64,000 nt of DNA from Xestospongia bergquistia (taxonomy: Eukaryota; Porifera; Demospongiae; Haplosclerida; Petrosiidae). This document shows, piece by piece, positions 25,888 to 40,100 of the stretch (its first letter is position 1; each line of letters starts with the position of its first letter). The notes under the pieces are model-generated. The model ran no database searches, had not been told where the DNA came from, and was given only the letters and a program-made list of their open reading frames with translations. The DNA is taken from assembly GCA_963965975.1 (NCBI GenBank), contig OZ014412.1, positions 9,901,849 to 9,965,848 on the forward strand, read 5' to 3'. The translations under genes were made by a program, and so were the position numbers.

Positions 25888-26700
25888 ATAATTCTTCAGG
25901 ATGGAATATGTTTTTCCATTTTTCGTATCTGATGTCAGGTAGATCATAACCATTCTCATACCTCCTAGAAAACCGACTGTGCTCTTCTCCTGTAAAATCA
26001 AATTTTGAGGTACTCTGTTCACTTTGTCTTTTTTTCTTTCTTTTGTCTCTCTTTCTCAGCTTTTTCAACTGCTCTTTTAAGTTTTCTCTCCTCTACTTCC
26101 TTCTTTTTCTGTTCTCATTCTATTGCGTTCTTTTCTCGCTGTTGCTTTCTAAGATCTTTAGCTTTTGATTCATCTGCTTTCATTTCTTTTTCTCTTATCA
26201 ACTGAAGATTTTCAAAACTTGTTAAAACATGAGCACTATGGTTTTTTTTTCTCATTACTTGATAGCTGAGGTAAAGTAAAAAAATCATGAAGAGTAGGTG
26301 GCTGAACTTAATCAGCCCCACCAACCAGTAATGACATTGACATCTTCAACTTCACATTGTTGTTTCTTCACTAGTGCTGCTCTGACAATACAAAGAACTT
26401 GTTCTTTCGTGCGAGCAAAGCCAATTTTAGCTGAGCCTACCAAAAATGTTACTAGTTTTTCTTCTTCAATGTCATTTAAGTATCTGGGGGTCCACTGTGA
26501 ACACCAAAAGAGACATTACTAGACACTCGATCCCATAATGTTGACTTTGGCACATTATACATTTTAGCAGGTTTTCTAAGAGTAAATCGTCCTTTAGCCA
26601 CGTCCTTTGCTGCTATACGTAACTGGGTCTCACTCCACCGCTTGTAGTGACTATCCCTTGGCTTTTTTTCCTCCAGAGGATAACCTAGGCTATTAAAGAA
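25784..26700 (-). pseudogene. pogo/Tigger-like (CENP-B type) transposase relic lacking the DDE core
   Basis: Read on the minus strand from ~26700. First comes a Pipsqueak-type HTH with RWSETQLRIAAKDVAKG and MYNVPKSTLWDRV. A one-base frame change at a run of C (~26485) leads into the Tc5/CENP-B-type DNA-binding domain with YLNDIEEEKLVTFLVG and GFARTKEQVL, ending TGWWG then a stop (~26308). The sequence then jumps straight to the C-terminal Lys/Glu-rich coil with SAHVLTSFENLQLIREKE. The ~200-residue DDE catalytic domain is absent. After another stop (~26112), a frame with RRYENGYDLPDIRYEKW and HPEELSLDA continues into the exon that is repeated in the adjacent array. It cannot be an active transposase. 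A domesticated DNA-binding product is possible but the frame breaks argue against it. Confidence 0.78.
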
Positions 26701-26736
26701 GATGTAACTATAACATAATAAATCATATATAAACAA

Positions 26737-28177
26737 AGAAAAATAGACTCATGTCAGGGGCACTTAAAAAAAGAACTTTGTTGCACCACGTTTTCAAACA
26801 AGTAATAGTCTCAGCACCCACTTAAAGCACATAAACTTGTGGTTTGCAATAAGTCATTTGTACAAAGGTATTTCACAATCTTATACTAATTGTCATAGCT
26901 TTGTATCGAAGATACAGAGACTCCTAGTTATGTATCAAAGATAGAAAGACTCTAGCTCATTGTAGTGGACTACTGTATTCTGAAGATTCAATAAGACCAG
27001 ATAGAAACAAATAAGTAAGGCAGATATGTCTACTAGTATGCTTGAAGGTATACATGATCTCTACTTCATAACAAAGACTATGCATTGCACCAATGACTAC
27101 ATGTGATATAACTATATACTGCAAATATTTAGAGCCTTTGATCATATTATGAATTTTGAATAAGCAACTCATTAGAGGTCATCTCTCTATCAAAATAATA
27201 ACTAGTGACTTTAACATGTTATCTGCCTACCCTTCCTCCTATTCTTGTGACTATAACATCATACGTACAGTATAATACATGGTCTATGACATATTTTACT
27301 TTATGTGATGACCTTTTTTTTCTCAAAGGTATTAAAAACAATAATATTGTCATATAGTTAATTGATTATCATTTAAAAATTTATTTCACTCAGATTATTA
27401 TAATTCAAGTATCAATCACTTGTTTACCTACTTACAGTAAAGTTAGTCATAAAGTCAAGCAGCTAGTAAGTCACAGTATGACACTATTATTATTAAAAAA
27501 GTGAACTGACTCTGTTATTACAGACATATTTACTAATCACTAAAATGGCCAGGTTTGACTAAGGTATTGCTAAAACATAGCTCAAACCATTAACATAGTC
27601 AGGCTTCCCCATAGTCTCCCATTTGGACATCTATACATTATCACTAATTACCATGTTTGATTCTGTCCACAATAGTTAATACGAGAAAGTCCTGGCTAAG
27701 GTTTAACTTGAGGTAGATGTAGTTGATAGAAGGAGAAAGACTCAGAAACTGACAGAAACTCCTAGCTAACGTTTAGTCTTGAGGTTGTTTTGTCCGCCAA
27801 AACATACCACGTGACTGCAAATATATTTAAGTCCGTAAAAGCACCAAAAACGGAGCTCATTCACAACACTGAGTTTAGTTAGAAAGGAAAGTGTATTCAT
27901 TGAGTATAACCAAGAGCTACATTGTACGGAAGCAATAAGCTGTCTTCAAATTTTTAGAATGTCCGAAATAGATTTGTCCGCCCATTGATTTTCTACTCTA
28001 CTTGCTGCTCTTTATACAGAAATAAGTAGTTACAAAAATAAATCGTGTCCATATAGCTTATGCATTGCCTAATTAAGTTATACACCTCCCCCAAGCACGA
28101 ACGTCGACGTATGTCGCAGCCGCATCTCAAACCAAACCCTTTACTTGAAAAATTTCAAGTATCTTGTATTAAACGGC
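26737..28177. promoter_or_regulatory. Spacer upstream of copy B; probable promoter region
   Basis: No coding region is recognised. Pairs of diverged direct repeats are present: TGTATC(G/A)AAGATA near 26903 and 26932, and TCCT(G/A)GCTAA(G/C)GTTTA near 27691 and 27761. The last few hundred bases before the copy B start codon are less A/T-rich and include TTTGTCCGCC twice (about 27788 and 27974). This is consistent with a promoter and 5' UTR, but I see no definite TATA box or initiator. Transcription start is not determined. Confidence 0.4.
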
Positions 28178-31100
28178 ATGGCGTCTCTGACTTTCTGGAG
28201 GCGCACTGGCCCTTCAAAGAAGGAGCCAAGTCCTGTTGACATCCCAAAACACGCTAAAATTGGTAAGTATGTATATTATACATTTATTAGTCGCATGTCG
28301 TATTCGTATGACTAAATTTAAGCTACAATATCCACTGATGTACATGTTAATATTTTTAGAAGTGAAGCTGAGATCTAAGACTAAAGATCTACTCGTTGTT
28401 TATGGGATTGCCAGCCTTCCACAACATCCACCACTCATTCCTTGGTGTTGTTTAAAATTTGAAGAAAAAACTCTACCACCAGAGGATTATCATATGGTGT
28501 ATCACAAGTTGAGTGAATCAAAAGGTCAAACTGTTGAATCTATTGTTCGGAAATATTCTAACCAAGTTAATATGAAAGCTCTTTTGGTTACAGCTAATAT
28601 TGAACAAAGAAAGTTGGATACATTGACAATTACATGTTCATTTACAGTAGTCATTATTCCTAAAATGTACAAACATGATATAGCTGAATATTTACAAAGT
28701 GCAGATGAATCCTTAGAGGCAACAATAGCTCCATTGTATAGTGAAAAAAGAGATGGTGAGATGTTTAAGATACCAGTAATTCATTTCAATTGTTTAAATA
28801 AAACAAGTAACGTTAATGTTTCCACAATAAACAGCAACAATTGATGAGAAACAGATCATTTTTGTTATGTATGTTAACCTTGTCTTTTTATTATAAATGT
28901 GCTTCAGTAACACAGCGTTGTTGTGACCTGACCCATCCATGGAAAGTTAGTCATGTTATGAAAGCAATTGAACTTTGTGTTCAGCTCTATGTTTTGAACT
29001 TTTTTAATGTCTGAAGTTATTTATTTGAACTTATATATATATATGATAGTTTAAAGAATACCTTATCATTATCATACGTAGATCATTAAACTTAAGACAT
29101 CTTATAACAGCAATATTCCTTTCAATTATTTAGTTCTGGATGCATTCCTTCCAAAGGCATCAACTGAAGTTACTGCTTTTAGATCAATAATGCGCAATTT
29201 CATTCAAGACAAAAAATATATTTCTTTAGTTTATGGACCTGATAAAGAGTATCTTGACAAGAGATTTCTGAAATGGGTGTTGGAAGCAATTAATATTCTT
29301 CAAAGATTGGTTAGCAAAGTATTATATAAATTTGATATTTTTAGAACAAAAGTGTGAACTGATATTGTAGAGATGATTATCTAAATTTACTTGTTATTAC
29401 AATACATTACCACAAGTTTCAGTATTTTGATAACCATTATCTTTGGGAGTGATAAAGATTTAATCAATAGTTTGAAAGTTGTTGTGCATGTGAATACATC
29501 CATGTGGGATAATTTGGTTTGGATAACCAGACCATACATTTATATGATTTTATATCAATATGACAGAAAATGATACAATCAAAGTAGCAGCAATGACTAC
29601 TATATCATCTGTTCATAATAGCACACAGATACATTAATACAAATACCTATAGCTACACAACAAAGCACTGTTTATATGGATGATGACATTGTCATTGCTA
29701 CTACATTATTTGTGTTGTTGGAGCTATAATTATAAGAAAATCTTTATATATTTTCAAAAAGCAGAGCCATTAATTACATCAGTCTATATCAATAAATTCT
29801 CCTCACTAATGCACTGGTTATTTTGATTATACTGTCTCAACTGTCTTAACGTTTTGCCCATTGCTTTGACTTTTAAACTCAAAATGTTGGCAATGGCTTC
29901 AAACTGGTGTAAAGTCAAGATTGCTGCCTACAAAAAAGACAATTCAGTTCTAGGACTACCTTAAAAAACAGAAAATCTCATTTCATCATTATAATATTAA
30001 TTGACCTTTTGTTTAAGCTAAACTGCTCTGCATGCAATTTTTGTATCCTTGTTCAGCTCAAATAATAATAATAATAATAATTAAATAACCACAATTTAAA
30101 GCATGACTGGTCATACCTGTTATATTGTGGCTCTTGTTATATATGCTAATTAAATTCTTGATTGAGAAATGTGTCTGTACTTAATATATGAGGTTAATTA
30201 TATTAGAACTTTTCCTTTGCAACAACTACATGAATGACCATAACCTTAAACTATCATAATGTGAATGTTTATAAATTTTTGAACAGTATTTAAAATTACT
30301 ATGATTTTGTTCATACAGGAAGAAACTGAAATATGTATAGGTTGGTGGGATGTTCTACGAGAAGTTATGGAGCTACTACTACAAGACACTTACATTGACA
30401 CAATGTTTATTCGAGATTTCCCCTTCTATTTTAATTTTGCCTATTCTATATACAAGTAAACTGGTTTTGGGGATTATTTTTTTAATTTTTTGACAATGTG
30501 TCTTTTGTAGACACTCATCGAAGTCCACACTTTCAAAGGAGTTGAATGAATTTATTGAAAGTTGTGTCATGCACATTTCAAGACTTCCAGTTTCAATGAT
30601 AGTGGAAACATTATCCAATTTTATTGAAATGTAAGTCACTTTCTTCATTTACATATATTGTATTTCAAAATTGTGTGTTATATGTTGTACATGATTATCA
30701 AAGGTAATGAAAAGCATACCACTACTTACACAACCATACAGCTGTAGCCAATAAGTACTAGTAGTCATTCTGCCTGGCAAGTTGTGCATGCCAGGCAGTC
30801 CTTTAATTATTTTGCTCCACAGGCTGACAGATATGTTTGTATGTTCAATTGCTTATGATTTTATTTTGTTGTATGCAACAATTGAAAGCAAAGGATGAAA
30901 ACAAACCATATCCTTTAATCACCAACACACACATATATCAACAAATGAACCGCAAGCATTATGATGATAAGTGTGAGTGATTGTGTTCAAATCATCTTGC
31001 TAGCTTGCTTCTCTCTATAAATTTCTAGTATTAAATAGCTATTAGTCTTTTATAGATACTGCAGCATATTTTCCTATCTTGTAGCTCTATTCAGTGTTAC

Positions 31101-34100
31101 ACTGTAAAGTCAAAATTTTACAAAACTAGTATAGGATGTTTTAAGTATAGTCTTGTTTTTTGTTACCTCAAGGGCTATGACAACAAGCTTACCTAATTTT
31201 AATTTTTACTTACCTTTGAGAATGTCTCTGTTGTTATGACTATTTCATTATTAGCATTGCATGCATTGTAAAAATTGATTGGTTCAATTTGGTTGGTTTA
31301 ACCAATACATTGCTATATAAGCTGACATATTTTATGCAAAATATAACCATAACACTGTTTTGATTGCTGATGTACTACTGGTGATGTAGTTACTAGTTAG
31401 GACTAATAACGATTTTTATTGGTATATTATATGGATGTATGCAAACCAAATAATGTTCATGAATGGATTAAAAGTTTAAAACAACTTACCATAACCTTAT
31501 CTCTTTGAAAAGCATTGTATTAGCATATATAAAATGAAATACAGTAACATTGGAAATCCATGTTATTTACTATTGCAGAAATATTTGATTTTCATAAAAA
31601 GATTATGGTAGCAATATCTGGTGTTACTATTTTTATTTTTTATATCCCAGTACAATTCTTTTAAGATTAATATGAAGGCAGATTGAAATCACTAAAAATT
31701 CATAGTACCAATCATTTTACCTTCTAATAATAAAAACTACTATTTAATTCTATAGAAATTATAGTAATAAAAACGGTATTAAGTTTACTTTTTGCAGCAA
31801 ACAATTTTGCAACAATCTGAATAACCATACATTTATATATTTATTTTTAGGGGAGACTTTGAATTAGTATTTGGTGGTCTTCAAACAAAACGGACTATCT
31901 TTGAGTTCACAGCTAAATCATTCCTAGCAGTGTGCAATGAATATTGTAGAGTTAATTCTCATGCAAAATTTACTCACATTAAATTGGTCTCTGGTGGGTT
32001 ACATTTCATTAGAAATTTAATTGGTTTTTTTAAATAGCATCAATTGCTATGAAATTATTTAGCTTATGTTCAAAGACAAAAAAGACTGAGACACTTTGGC
32101 AAAAAACAATTATTGATGTAAGTGTAAACTAAATACATCAATAAGTACAATTTTAATATATTGAAGTTCTAAATGTTGATAGTGCTTTTAAATTGTCATG
32201 GTATATTGTTAGCCATGTGTGTGTGTACTGGTAAATACGTTTAAAATGCATGCATAATTTCTATTTTTGTAAGTGCCCTATTCAACATGTATCTTAATAA
32301 GTATAACATGGAATACAAAGTGCTGTTTTCTTAACATTTCCTCTATGGCTCAGCATTACAAGTCTAATGGTTTACGTCAGGCTGATTTAAATGGCTTAAA
32401 AAGTGGACTAGAGGCAATGACACTAATACTTGTTGATCATCCCAACCTAATGCTCAGCTGGAAAGATGTCTCTTGTATATTTACTTCTGAAGTTCATTCA
32501 ATAACTATTTTAGGGTAAGCTACATTATTATATCAACCTAGCATATTATAATATTATTTAGAAATTTCATTTCTGTTTGTGACTACTATATTACAAGAGG
32601 TAATGCTGATGAAAGTTTTTGCAGTGACTATCTAAAACCTGTCACTTTGTTTTATTTGTCAAAAGTTAATAAACTTGAACAAATAAGCTCTGATAAGAGT
32701 GAAACAATACAGGAAGTAAGTATGATTTATATTGTATCATTTCATTCTGATTTCTGACTCGGTGATAATATAATTAAAACAAAATCTCAATTGTTTAGGG
32801 GTTGTATTTTCTTTCCTTTTTAATAAATTTAATTGATGAACATCAGTGGTCACTTTTGAATTTTGAAATTATTTTTGAGCAGTGGTTGACTATTCTTGTT
32901 AATGTCATAGACCTTTCACTCTCAAACTGTATACAATGTATCAATCTATTGCTTAATCCAGTTGAACTAATTCCATGGGAAGGTTATCACGAGTATTTGA
33001 ATGGACAGGTTTGTTATGAATACTATTGTAATAAGATACTATATTATTTGTAGCTTGAAATTAAATTAAAGAACCATTGTCATAAAATGTCTGTTGAAAA
33101 TTTCATTGCAGTTGTTGTTAATGGTAGTTTTGGAAAATCAAAGGTCAGTCAGTCTATCAGTGATAAAGAGCATGAAATTGGATTAGTTTTTCTAAGTTTG
33201 TCATCTATGTATATAATATTAATGTGTTACAATTTTATACTATTTTCATGTGTAGATAATAGACACCTTTCTTGGGACATTTTCTGCTATTATGCCCCAA
33301 ACCATTGTTATCACAAAAGAACCATATAAGAGTTTATTTATCCTTGCAACTACTCAGTAAGTCTATGCGTGCATTTTTGAAGGATATGTTGACATCATGC
33401 AATTATACATCTGTAATGTTTTAGTTTAACTCAGCCTAAGCATCAAGAGGATTTGTTGTCATTTTTCAAAGTGGTCATGGAATGTTATAGGAGAACTAAT
33501 CGATCACTAGAGTTTCTTACAGATCTCTTTGAACTTGATATTCATCCTTCAGAGAGCTTTGAAATTAAGTTCTCTGTCATTTTGAAGGAATTCATTACAG
33601 ATCATAAACTCCAGACAGCAATACATAATGACATTGTTCTTTTAATAGTGAGTTTTGCATAAATATAAGCTTTTTTATGGTACATTTCCTCAGAGCAAGT
33701 TATCCCTAACTGAAAGTTCATTTGTATGGATGACTGTCAAAACTATGATACAGGTACTATTGAATATAGTACTATGAATATTGTCTATGTACTACAATTT
33801 TGCAATGATTTATATACTGTAATTTTGCACTTGAATTTAGCCCACTCAAAAGATTATATATATGTAGCTATAAAAGATTGGCATTGTTTTGAGGCAAATA
33901 ATATAACCTTGGGACAAAGCATAAAGTTTAGCTGCTTCCAACTATTAGAAGCATGCCAAGCAATCCTATGATTGTCTTAGGCTATCTTTCATATATCAAG
34001 CAATGTCTACTACTATTGTTGAATGGTGTTGATGCAACATACAAAATTGCCATGTTATTGAATTTTATTTGCTCATAATTTGTCATGAGCATTAAAATGC

Positions 34101-37100
34101 ATAGGATGACATGACTGATTCTGGTCTCTGTTTCAACAGTACAAGGTCTTCATTTTCAAATTTTAACAGATTTAATAAATATATTGTCATTCTTGTATTC
34201 ATTCATTGATTTTATGTTGAAACATTGATTAAGAAAAAAGCATGATTAACTTATGTTTGAAAACTTTGGTATATTTTAATCTGTTTTTTACATAGGAGAT
34301 GTTTCAAAGTGACTTGCAATTTGATATTAGTTTACTGGACTTTTTATTCAGCTTTTGTTCACCTGATTTACAAGAGGAGCACATCCAATCTGTTAAAATT
34401 CGTGCCGTTCTTAGTATTTCCTTGATTATAACAAAAGACATGAAACTTTCTTCAAACAATTTTCACTGTCTTCAAGATTATCACTCAATAATTAACCCAA
34501 TGGCAAAGTTATTTCAAAACATTTGGAATGCTTTTAAAAAATGGGAAGGTATCAATGAAGAATCTACCTTTGAGGTATTCAAACAAAGAATAGAAAATGT
34601 CCCCGAATTTCATCAGTTTGTTGATAGGATTTTGAACTGCTTTGAACATTTTGTTAAAGTTATTGGACAAATAATTAGAACAAAAAATATCACCTATGAT
34701 AATTTAGATGCATTAGAAATTCATTATGAAGTGTATAAAGCAATGTCACAGTGTGTTTCAAAGGTCTTCTTTAATGAAGTTGATATTATTTCAAAAGAAG
34801 AGTTGTCAGATCTTAAGAAGTGCTATGATGACTGTGTCAATGAGATAAAAAAATTGCTGGTTAGGTCACCCAAAAACTGTCCAGAATTAGCCAAGTAAAT
34901 ACATAACATATAATTGTGTGATTATATTTAATTCTAATTATTATAGGTCACACATTCAGTCTGTATTGAATAAGTATTATATAGAACTTCCTCCAGTAAT
35001 AGATGCTCATCTCAAGGAGTTGGTTATACCATCTACTGGTCATCATGAAATTCCCTCAACTAATGGCTCACTTGTCTACAATGTAATTACTTATCGACCT
35101 AATCAAAGCAGTCAATTGTCATCTCTTGAATCATTAAAAGTTAGTCTGACAACATTTCTAGAACCATTGGAAGAGTCATTAGACACTCTTGTTTTTGTTG
35201 ACTTAAAAAGCTGTCAAATTTTAGTGAAATGCATCGACTATTTCCTTGAAAAGTTGTACCCAACATATTTACTTGCTCACTACTCCTCTCAGACCCTCTT
35301 TACAGACTCCAACAAGTTTGACCATCACTATGTAAAAAGAATGGTTCAACTGAACACTGCTGTTCGAGAAGCTGAGATCATTGTACTATCTCTAATAGAA
35401 GGCAATGTAAGAATGGACATTATCGCTGACATTTTCAACTCCAGTGATGTTAAGAACATTGATCTATCAGTAGAAAATGAATCCCTCCAGCAATATTACA
35501 AGTTAAAGATTGGACGTGAGACCGTTGTTAATATCTCTAATAATTTCATTGCATTATTAGAACTCCTTGATGTATACAAGCATATTTTTGCTTTGCAGAA
35601 AACTATTATGTTTTTTGATCTTAACAAGTGTCTAAATGATCCAATAATGATCCAGTTAATTGAAATTGCAAAGGAAGTTGATGAAACTCAGAAGGTGAAT
35701 GAAGTTGAGTCACCAAACACTCATTTCATCTCTTCGTCTGGTGCCTGTAAAAAAGTATCAACTATCAAAAATATTTTTGGTATTGAAGACCTCATAGACA
35801 ATCCTTGTTTCAATTTATTCTCTCTTTTACAACATGGTTGTCCTTTATTTGGCTTTGCTCAAGAGAGAGGTTATAATTTAAGTAATGGTATGGACACTTT
35901 TCGCCAAGAATATCAATTAGTAACTGCAGACCTTTTATATGAAGATCATCATGAAGAGTTATTAGCAGTTTTACTTGGTGCTATGCAATTGACTTCTTGT
36001 TTCTTTGATGAATCTTGTTCTCTTCTTGACCTTTGGGCTAAAATAAACAAGATTAGTGATGTATCAGCTGCAACAGTTCAACTCAAGACAGTTAATGAAG
36101 AAATAGGTCTTATCAGGATCTGGTTTAACAGAATAGCTGTAAGTTAACTTTTATGTAAATGAATGTGTCAACAGATTGATGAATAGATGAGTTGTTGTCT
36201 AATGAATGGATAAGGACAGATAGAGAGTTTATACATCATGTCATTTTAGATTGTACGATGCATTTTATGTCAATATTTTGAGTACCTTCTCCCTTTTTTA
36301 GGAAGGGTCTCAAGAAATGAACGAGAATACTCTACAATATATTCTTTCTTCTGGATGTTATCACTTCTTTTTTTGTGATGGATATCGTGTTGAGGTCAAA
36401 TTACATTTTAATCCATCTTCCATAAATCAGAAAGGTGAAATGAATAGTGATTGCATTATGTATATGAAACAAGTTATTTTTCTACTTAAATAGACCAGCC
36501 ACTTAAAGATTGGTCTAGTAATAAAATAAAAGATTTCTTACGGCAGTTAACCATGATAAATTCTGAAATAGAAAGTAATGATGATCAAGCTGGTACTAAT
36601 TTCAGATGGTTTCAAGAGGTAACTTTGATTATACAGTATGATGTATTCTTAGATTATATTTCATAATTATTCCCTCACAGTTTAATATAGCAGCAATGGA
36701 ATTGCATAGTTGCTATTCTCAATTGCAATGTCACGGTCATCCTCTTTATTTGAAGGCAGCATCAGAACAGTACTTAATATTTCCTTCATGTGAAGCATTG
36801 CAAATATTGAGATCCAAGGTATACATACATTAAGTTTGTAGAACATATAATATGTACTTACATAGGTCAAAGCTTCTAATAATCAGCTGACAAACTTTAT
36901 GAAAGTCTTTCATGAATCCAGGAAAGTTTTTCCCTTGTTGTCATTTGTTAGCACTCAGAAACTAAAAGCAATTTATGGAAACTTGAAAATGGAATTTCCA
37001 GACTTTGATGACCTTTTGAGAGATGTTGGTTTTCTTTTTAATTTAGATATAAACACTTGTCATGTTATACATAAAGTTAGTCACAAAGAGTCTACTATTA

Positions 37101-40100
37101 ATTTTGTTAAAACTATACTAATTATTTATTTAATAGGAACTCTCTAAATGTCATCAAGCTGTTAGAAATACCATCAATGAAGGACCAGATTGTGAACATC
37201 CTGCCAAAATAATTGGGTGTTTTTTGAGCAGACTTGTCAATCAACCTGAATTAAAGGCTTGTCTTTCTGATGCTGTTCTACCTCAAAAGGGAAATCATAG
37301 AGAAGATCCAATTACAATCTCTTTAATTTCAGCCTTTGATTATTCTAATTTAGACTTGATTCGATTAATATACTGGAGTTTTGACGAAAGATTTCCACTG
37401 TTTTGTCAGCTGTTTAGATGTTCATCAAATACATGTAAAGAAGACATTGAGTTATTTTTTGACAGAATTGATTATTTTCCTCAACCAAAATATCTTGTAC
37501 TGGGAATCAATTTAATTAGAAATGACTTGCAACAAGTGAGTTAGTCTTTATGTGATATTATATATCATTGCATTCCAATACTTTGAATAGGTTTTCTTAA
37601 AACGATTCTCTAAATTGAAATCAAATGTTCACAGAAGTTCTGATGACTTCAGAACAATAGACATCATTGTCGTTGAGTACTCTCCTTCATTGTTTCGACA
37701 CATACCATGGATTGCTACCACAACCAAAGTGGTAAATTGTTACTTGACTAATTGATTATTTTTACTGATTTAATTTAGGACAAAAATAAACTACCTGATT
37801 TTACTAATATATATAATCATTTGATGGAACAAAAAATTGGTAAAAAATTTAAGCGATTTCAAGTTGTGTATGGACTTCCAGGTAAAGAGAATAAAGAAAT
37901 GAATTAATTTGTACAATAGAAAAAAGTTGATTACCTATTATATACAATAATTGAAGCTGTTATTATGAAATCTTTTATTAAGACCAGGATTATATGTTTT
38001 TTTGTTGAAGCCATGTCAAGTGTACTATTTATTGATTATTCTATTAATAAAAAATAGATGATTTTAAACATTAATTTGATTTTTTACAAGAGGGGCTCTA
38101 TAAATTTTGTTATATTTGTTTTTTAGGTAGTGGTAAAACACATTACATCAAGAATTGTCTTGACAGTGACTTTCATAAAACATCAAAAATAATTAGTATC
38201 AATGAAACCTTTAACAAGACTGAAGTTGTTCAACGATTAATACAACTTAGTTTGACCACATATGATTTGGCACTCTTTTTGAATATCAATTTAGTGTGGC
38301 CTCAAGTAAACTTTCTCATTTTAAAATATACTTTTGATTACATTTGTAGAAGTGGGATAGAGAAGCTTATAAGAAAATATTTTACAAACTTGTAGATGAT
38401 GTAAACTGGTTCTTCTTTGATTACTTCATACTTGGCTATGTTGAAGTTCCTGAGAGTACAAGTGCTGACTCAACTTCTCCTGGTTGTCTTTCACTACCTT
38501 TGGTAGCTGGAGTTTCCATGTCTGTTTATGTTGAAGTTAGTTATTAAATAATAATTATGTAGCTGTTATATAAAAGAAATATTAAAATTACAATATGTAT
38601 ATTTGCATTGTTTTAGTTTTAAAAAGGACAAATAAATCAGTGCCTCTGATCTACCTTAAGCCCATAATTAATTGCATCTGCTAATTTAGCAATTTTATCC
38701 ATTCAATTTAATGTTTATTAATTTTAGCAAATATCAAAGTCACACCCAATTCCATCATGAGGTCTAACTTTTATTTCTACTAATTTTAGTGACCATTATT
38801 ACAGTAGTTGCTAAAATTACTACATACAATTAAAAGGATGCTTATAGTAAATGCCAATTACATCACGACTGAGTATTTTTGCCACAATGGTTGTATATTA
38901 ATAAGGGTGACTGATCAAGCTTCTTTGTTCACGGAACCTACTCTTGAGCAAATGTTATAGCATTCATCAACTTCATTTAAATAATTATATGCTACTTATG
39001 ATAATGGTTAATTCATTTTATTTAGCAAGTACATAGTCACTTCCAGTCAATGCATATATATATAGTTTTAATTCATTGAATTTAAAAGTCACATACGCAA
39101 TTATAAGAATATTATTTGATACTTCTATGTAATACTTGCTATAGAAATAAATAAAAATTTGCTCACAAAGTATTCTAAACATTAATTGATTTAATGTAAT
39201 TACAAATGTTATTTGTAGGCTCCTTACTGGAAAGTTGCCAATGATAGTTATATAACAGACGAAATACGCCTTGATCAATCATATGAAAATTTTAAAGATC
39301 TCTTTCCTGTCTTTGCTTTGCTTGGCAAGAAGATTACTCCTCAAATATGGTTTGATGTAAAAAATAATCCTGGTGTGCAGCTAGTTTGTAAATATATTGT
39401 TGCTTACAGACAAAAAAGGCTGGATTACATTATTAAAAGTATGTTCACTCTGAAAATAGTTAATAAAATATAATGTATTTACTATCTGTTTTGATATGCT
39501 TATAGAATAATGCTTATGGAATATTGTATGTACAAGTTATAGCCCAATCATGTGAAGTGTGTATGGCAGACAGTGATGTAAACAAGCAATAGGGCTGAAA
39601 GCTGTTTATGTATTGGCATTGGTTGTGGGGTTATAAGCTTTTTGTGGCATGATAAAATTCAAAGTTGTTAATATTTCATTAAATTTATACAATTTGTCTC
39701 CACATTGAGCCACATTATATCTTATTTCATCTTTAGATGCCAGAGACCCTCCAATTGAAATTAATAAAATTATGAAGGATATTCCTCCCAATGAGTGTCA
39801 GACAATACTCTATGAAACTTTTCCAATGGTTGAAGTTAGAGGGAAAAAAATTATGGAGACTTTGTATTTGAGGTGGGTACCATTGACATAATAAACTGTA
39901 ATGTTTCTTGTCATTTTTTACTTACATAAGCATATTTTGTGCAGCAAAGTTTTTTCTGTATAGATGAAGTAATGATATCATTTGAACTGTATTTGAAATA
40001 TGATAAATTGACTGAAAGGAACAATAAAGTCCATTGCATTCTTTATATTTAGTTACATGGAAAGACGATGCATATTTCTAGAGAATTGTCCCCATCTACG

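Larger units (their letters stand above)
28178..37731 (+). other. Copy B exons 1-22: N-terminal arm
   Basis: Exons: 28178-28262, 28360-28755, 29134-29309, 30319-30455, 30511-30630, 31851-31993, 32038-32117, 32354-32514, 32562-32715, 32799-33008, 33054-33143, 33256-33356, 33425-33647, 33694-33753, 34296-34894, 34947-36138, 36302-36434, 36494-36618, 36681-36818, 36866-37075, 37137-37535, 37591-37731. Phases join throughout. The intron 31994-32037 is only 44 nt. Failure to splice exon 2 at GTGAG (28756) would add a short tail ending at 28844. Sequence similarity to vertebrate RNF213 is weak here; the role as N-terminal stalk is assigned by position. The exact borders of exons 3 and 7 are the least certain. 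Confidence 0.78.

Noticed and set aside
28236-28844. A stand-alone 202-codon gene
   Set aside because: It overlaps exon 2 of copy B. The upstream ATG exon, the donor at 28756 and the acceptor at 29133 join in phase, so it is better read as part of the giant gene.
32063-32117. Shorter version of copy B exon 7 starting after TTTAG at 32062
   Set aside because: It brings the next exon into a frame with an early stop. Using the acceptor at 32037 keeps the frame open and joins with a 44-nt intron.
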